The notes under the pieces were generated by a model. The model saw only the letters and a program-made list of their open reading frames with translations. It was not told where the DNA came from and did not search any database. From CAYWFU01 sp964457585 (GTDB lineage: Bacteria > JACRDZ01), in assembly GCA_964457585.1 (NCBI GenBank), contig CAYWFU010000017.1, positions 1-46,526 of the forward strand: a stretch of 46,526 nucleotides of DNA. Direction: 5' to 3'. Shown here piece after piece: positions 43,010 to 46,526 of this stretch (positions within the stretch are counted from its first letter, which is position 1; each line of letters starts with the position of its first letter). The translations under genes and the position numbers were made by a program.

Positions 43010-43663
43010 ATGATTTACTATAATTTCGATGATATTATTCAAAAGAATGAATTATTAAACAGTCTTTTTACAAATAATGAATGGTGGGAAGATTATTATA
43101 AATATATTGACTTGCAAGCAAATTTAAAAAGTATTACAACTGAAATTATAACAAATAATTATATCTCAAAAAGTGCGTTAATTGAGAATAATGTTACTAT
43201 TAAGGGACCTGTTATTATATTAGATAATTGTGAAATTTATTCGGGATCTTATATTGTTGGACCTGCTTTGATTGGTTATGATTGCAAAATTGGGCCAAAT
43301 TCTTTTATCAATAGCAATTGTATCATTGGTAATCATATAAAAATCGGACAATGCGCAGAAATAAAGTGTTCGGTAATAATGGATAAAAGTAAATTATATT
43401 CTTTATCTTATATTGGGCATTCAATTATAGGGAAAAAAGTAAAAATTGGCTCAGGGGTAATAACTGCTATAAGTCGCTTTGATGATTGTTCAATTAAAAT
43501 ACGATACAAAAATATAGAATTAGATTCAAAACAAAATAAATTTGGAGCAATAATCGGAAATGAGACTCAAATTGGTATTGGGGTTAAAATATTACCAGGA
43601 AAAGTTATTAAACCTAAAGAAAATATTTATCCTAATTCAATAATTAATAGAGACATATTATAG
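43010..43663 (+). CDS. Left-handed beta-helix (hexapeptide-repeat) protein
   Basis: The 217-residue protein contains hexapeptide repeats from about residue 50 onward (for example V-T-I-K-G-P-V-I-I-L and G-P-N-S-F-I-N-S-N-C-I-I-G). They resemble the C-terminal acyltransferase half of GlmU or other sugar-nucleotide transferases. The nucleotidyltransferase domain of such enzymes is missing, and the first 45 residues are a short helical lead. It could be an acyltransferase or a carbonic-anhydrase-like trimer; the substrate is not predictable. It lies 26 bases after the PIN toxin gene, but the next gene has its own promoter. Confidence 0.75.
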   Translation: MIYYNFDDIIQKNELLNSLFTNNEWWEDYYKYIDLQANLKSITTEIITNNYISKSALIENNVTIKGPVIILDNCEIYSGSYIVGPALIGYDCKIGPNSFINSNCIIGNHIKIGQCAEIKCSVIMDKSKLYSLSYIGHSIIGKKVKIGSGVITAISRFDDCSIKIRYKNIELDSKQNKFGAIIGNETQIGIGVKILPGKVIKPKENIYPNSIINRDIL

Positions 43664-43683
43664 TTTAAAATTATCTCCTTCCC

Positions 43684-43712
43684 TTGACAAAAACCAAAAA
43701 ATCTGATATTTT
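43684..43712 (+). promoter_or_regulatory. Promoter of the proC-yggT-divIVA cluster
   Basis: TTGACA (43684-43689) and TATTTT (43707-43712) are separated by 17 bases. CAGGAG follows at about 43735-43740, about 10 bases before the GTG start of proC. Confidence 0.5.
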
Positions 43713-43750
43713 TATTGTTATCGAAAATAGTTTTCAGGAGTGATAAATTA

Positions 43751-44572
43751 GTGATAAATAAAAAAAATATATTATTTATTGGTGCTGGCAATATGGCAGA
43801 AGCAATAATCTCCGGTTTAATTTCTGCTAAAGTTTATAATTCAGATCAAATAAACGCATATGATATTGATAAATCCAGATTAGAATTTATAAAAAGTAAA
43901 TTCAAAATAATCACTTATAATAATTTAAAATCTGCGGTTAGTGAAAGCAATATTCTTTTATTAGCTGTAAAACCTCAGACTATAATTTTTATTTTAAATG
44001 AAATTTGTCCATATTATAAAGATGAGCAACTTATTATTTCTATAGTAGCAGGAATAAATTCAAGTATAATAGTAAAATATCTTGGAGAAAATGCTCGTAT
44101 TATTAGAGTTATGCCAAACACTCCAGCTTTGGTAAAAGCAGGAATGTCCGTAATTTGTAAAGCTGGAAAAGCTAAAGAAGAAGATATTGAAGAAGCTAGA
44201 AAAATTTTTTCTGCTTTAGGGGAAATAGAAGTTTTATCAGAATTATATTTTAACGCTGTTACAGCATTATCAGGTAGTGGTCCGGCTTATGTATTTTTAA
44301 TGATAGAAGCTTTAATGGAAGCAGGAATAAAAGTAGGATTGAACCGTGATATTGCGCTAAAATTGGCAATGCAAACAGTATATGGTTCAGTAAAAATGAT
44401 AAAAAAAACAAATTTGCATCCAGCAGAATTAAAAAATAAAGTATGTTCACCCGGTGGTACAACTATTGCAGCTTTGTATAAACTGGAAAAAGGAGCATTT
44501 CGGGCTTTAATTACAGAAGCAGTTGAAGAGGCTTTCTGTCGTGCAATTGAAATGGAAAAAAACAATTGCTGA
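43751..44572 (+). CDS. proC: Pyrroline-5-carboxylate reductase
   Basis: ProC reduces pyrroline-5-carboxylate to proline with NAD(P)H. The 273-residue protein starts at GTG 43751 with the Rossmann motif F-I-G-A-G-N-M-A-E-A-I. It carries R-V-M-P-N-T-P-A and the C-terminal signature A-L-S-G-S-G-P-A-Y. The start is fixed by CAGGAG upstream and by family length. proC-yggT-divIVA is a frequent bacterial gene order. Confidence 0.96.
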   Translation: MINKKNILFIGAGNMAEAIISGLISAKVYNSDQINAYDIDKSRLEFIKSKFKIITYNNLKSAVSESNILLLAVKPQTIIFILNEICPYYKDEQLIISIVAGINSSIIVKYLGENARIIRVMPNTPALVKAGMSVICKAGKAKEEDIEEARKIFSALGEIEVLSELYFNAVTALSGSGPAYVFLMIEALMEAGIKVGLNRDIALKLAMQTVYGSVKMIKKTNLHPAELKNKVCSPGGTTIAALYKLEKGAFRALITEAVEEAFCRAIEMEKNNC

Positions 44573-44603
44573 TTTTGCTATTATCAGTTAAAGGTAATTA
44601 TAA

Positions 44604-44903
44604 ATGTTTATTCTTGGCAACTTATTAAATGCCTTTGCAACTATTTTAAGACATTTAGTTTCGTTATATTATATTTTAATTATTATACGTGCAGTAAGTT
44701 CATGGATTGATATAGATCCTTATAATCCAATTATGCATTTTATAATAAAAGTAACAGATCCTTTTCTCAGGTGGATAAAAACAAAAATACCTGATAATAG
44801 ACTGGGAATGGATATTTCTCCCATAATAGCTTTTTTTATACTGGTTTTTATAGAGAAATTTTTTATTGAATCTTTAAGCGATTTTGCTTTAAGATTAAAA
44901 TAA
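44604..44903 (+). CDS. YggT-family integral membrane protein
   Basis: The 99-residue protein has two hydrophobic segments (about residues 5-30 and 70-90) around the conserved pattern R-A-V-S-S-W-I-D-I-D-P-Y-N-P and D-P-F-L-R-W-I. Its function is not firmly known; members are linked by gene order to cell division and osmotic behaviour. It sits between proC and divIVA as in many genomes. Confidence 0.9.
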   Translation: MFILGNLLNAFATILRHLVSLYYILIIIRAVSSWIDIDPYNPIMHFIIKVTDPFLRWIKTKIPDNRLGMDISPIIAFFILVFIEKFFIESLSDFALRLK

Positions 44904-44928
44904 GATTAAATCAAGAGGTGAAACAATA

Positions 44929-45576
44929 ATGAAGATTAGTCCAGATGATATTAGACGTCAGAAATTTGAAATTGGTTTTAGAGGATACAATTCACAAGAA
45001 GTAGATACTTTTCTTCAATTACTTTCGGATGATTATGATACTTCTATTAAAGATAATGAAAGACTGACAAAAGAAGCTTCTGAATTAAGGAAAAAAGTTG
45101 ATGAATATAGAAAAAAAGAAGAATTTCTTGAAAAAGCTTTAATAGTTGCACAGCGTTCAGCAGATGAAACTATTGAAGCAGCCAAAAAAGAGGCAGATAA
45201 AATTTTAAAAGAAGCTGAACTGAATGGTGAAAAGATTGTTGGACGGGCAGAAATTAAATCTATGGAAGTAAAAGATGAAATTTATGAATTACAGAAACAA
45301 AAAGAGAATTTTATAATTCAAATTAAAACGCTGATGGATAATATTAATAGTTATATTAGTTCACGTTCAAAACAAGAATCATCAGCTGGTTCGCAAAAAA
45401 CTGAATCGAGAACTTCTTCTATTCAAAAAAAACCTGAAAGCAAACCTGAAAAAGATAGTGATTTTAAAAATGATATACCGGATTTTGAAGCAGCACTATT
45501 GGAATCAACAGAAAATACTGTTAATGATATTGACATAGAGAATAATCCTGATATAATCACAACAACAGATGAATGA
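44929..45576 (+). CDS. divIVA: DivIVA-domain protein
   Basis: The 215-residue protein begins with the DivIVA membrane-curvature domain (I-S-P-D-D-I-R-R-Q-K-F-E, then F-R-G-Y-N-S-Q-E-V-D-T-F-L). A coiled coil runs to about 145, followed by an acidic, low-complexity tail of about 70 residues. It would mark cell poles or division sites. AGAGGTG precedes the ATG. It occurs here in an organism with outer-membrane-type proteins, a setting less common than its classical Gram-positive role. Confidence 0.92.
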   Translation: MKISPDDIRRQKFEIGFRGYNSQEVDTFLQLLSDDYDTSIKDNERLTKEASELRKKVDEYRKKEEFLEKALIVAQRSADETIEAAKKEADKILKEAELNGEKIVGRAEIKSMEVKDEIYELQKQKENFIIQIKTLMDNINSYISSRSKQESSAGSQKTESRTSSIQKKPESKPEKDSDFKNDIPDFEAALLESTENTVNDIDIENNPDIITTTDE

Positions 45577-45597
45577 TTTGTATGGAGTTATAAGAAA

Positions 45598-45885
45598 ATG
45601 TTAACTATTAATGAAAATGGAGATGGAGTTACTTTTAGAATAAGAGTGCAACCAAAATCATCTCGAACTGAAATTTATGGAATTGTTAATGAAACAATTA
45701 AATTGCGTTTAGCAGCACCGCCTACAGATAATAAAGCAAATCTTGAATGTATTGCTTTTTTATCAAAAAAGTTTTGTATCCCAAAATCCTCTATCCAGAT
45801 CCTGCAAGGACAAAAATCCCGCGAAAAGATTATAAAAATTTTTGGAGTAAATAAGGGTGAGCTTGAAAAGATGTTAAGTATTTAG
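45598..45885 (+). CDS. DUF167 (YggU) family protein
   Basis: The 95-residue protein shows the family core V-Q-P-K-S-S-R-T-E-I-Y-G and L-A-A-P-P-T-D-N-K-A-N. The function is unknown. It commonly closes the proC-yggT-divIVA cluster. Its end lies 12 bases from the convergent cytochrome gene. Confidence 0.92.
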   Translation: MLTINENGDGVTFRIRVQPKSSRTEIYGIVNETIKLRLAAPPTDNKANLECIAFLSKKFCIPKSSIQILQGQKSREKIIKIFGVNKGELEKMLSI

Positions 45886-45897
45886 TATAAGTTCTAA

Positions 45898-46401
45898 TTA
45901 ATCTCTTCCCGGGCATAAAGGAGTCATGCGATCCTGTCTATGCAGATGACATTTGCGGCAAACTTTTAATGGATCTATTGGGAAAATAAGGCCTAATTCA
46001 TTAGCTTTTTTTCTAACTTTCATAATATTCATTGGCCTGTATAAACTTCCCGGACCATGACAGGCTTCACATTGAACGCCCTCCAGATTTACCTGTTCAT
46101 AAAATTTTTGCTCTCCATAACCTGTTGTATGACATTTTAAACATTTTGGATTCTCTTTATCACTATTTTGAAGTCTATCATAAGCTTTTGAATGTCTCTG
46201 TTTTTTCCATGATTCATAAACTTCAGTATGACATATTCCACATTCAATAGCACCAATATATTTAAGAACATTGTTTATTGAGGATGATTCAGTATTAAAT
46301 TTTGTTGTATCTTGTTGAATGGATTTGGGGGTTGGATTTTCTTCTGCTTTTATAATTGTAAAAGAAATAAATACAAGGAGCAGGATAAATATTTTTTTCA
46401 T
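45898..46401 (-). CDS. Secreted tetraheme cytochrome c (c554-like)
   Basis: The 167-residue protein has a signal peptide (M-K-K-I-F-I-L-L-L-V-F to about residue 20) and four CxxCH motifs: CGICH, CLKCH, CEACH and CRKCH. The setting E-C-G-I-C-H-T-E-V-Y-E-S-W-K and C-E-A-C-H-G-P-G-S is typical of cytochrome c554-type domains. It would carry electrons in the periplasm. It may exchange electrons with the 15-heme protein encoded at 8817, but no physical link is shown. Confidence 0.92.
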   Translation of the reverse strand: MKKIFILLLVFISFTIIKAEENPTPKSIQQDTTKFNTESSSINNVLKYIGAIECGICHTEVYESWKKQRHSKAYDRLQNSDKENPKCLKCHTTGYGEQKFYEQVNLEGVQCEACHGPGSLYRPMNIMKVRKKANELGLIFPIDPLKVCRKCHLHRQDRMTPLCPGRD

Positions 46402-46431
46402 ACATATCCTTATTTTTATATAATTTCTTAT

Positions 46432-46459
46432 ATTTTATTTAATAGAATAAAAAAGTCAA
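46432..46459 (-). promoter_or_regulatory. Promoter of the tetraheme cytochrome gene
   Basis: On the minus strand TTGACT (46454-46459) and TAAAAT (46432-46437) are 16 bases apart. AAGGA follows shortly before the ATG at 46401. Confidence 0.4.
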
Positions 46460-46526
46460 GAGAATTCTTATCAGAAGTATCCCCAATTTTTTATGGAAAA
46501 AATAACACCAATTGTAAATCCAATTT

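Overview
This is a very AT-rich, gene-dense bacterial window. Three things point to a Gram-negative type envelope: an outer-membrane-barrel-like protein near the left edge, two secreted multiheme c-type cytochromes (15 and 4 CxxCH motifs), and a predicted lipoprotein. The many short dispersed inverted repeats, biotin-dependent carboxylation, a FadI/FadJ beta-oxidation operon and multiheme cytochromes suggest an uncultivated, probably anaerobic or respiratory lineage. That is an inference; no phylum can be fixed from the sequence alone.

Layout. 0.7-5.5 kb holds a barrel protein, glycogen synthase, a biotin-containing carboxyltransferase (OadA/PycB) and a TsaC-type enzyme. 5.5-6.4 kb is a repeat-rich gap containing tRNA-Arg(CCT). 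6.4-12 kb holds surE (apparently starting at ATT), pcm, a lipoprotein, the 15-heme cytochrome and a secreted unknown. 12.2-23.1 kb is a plus-strand housekeeping run: topA, aroB, a TPR protein, a roadblock-like protein, aroQ, accB, accC, pheA, hisC and a lone ECF-type ATPase. Several intergenic repeats in this run sit directly against stop codons.

23.1-30.2 kb is an accessory island. It has repeats at its left edge, then a tight five-gene minus-strand cassette (ParB-like A, PD-(D/E)XK-type nuclease, SNF2 helicase, ParB-like B, radical SAM protein), a UPF0175/PIN toxin-antitoxin pair and a transposase remnant. No integrase, ParA or methyltransferase is present.

30.3-41.9 kb is a beta-oxidation operon: thiolase, the two-function hydratase/dehydrogenase, and a single 2,716-residue protein. 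That protein appears to fuse a FixC/ETF-QO flavoprotein, a FixX-like ferredoxin, a degenerate and then a complete acyl-CoA dehydrogenase, EtfB and EtfA. If it works as a unit, one polypeptide carries electrons from acyl-CoA to the quinone pool. This is the most striking object in the window; the twin-ParB cassette is second.

41.9-46.5 kb holds a second RHH/PIN toxin-antitoxin pair, a left-handed beta-helix protein, the proC-yggT-divIVA-DUF167 cluster, and the 4-heme cytochrome on the opposite strand.
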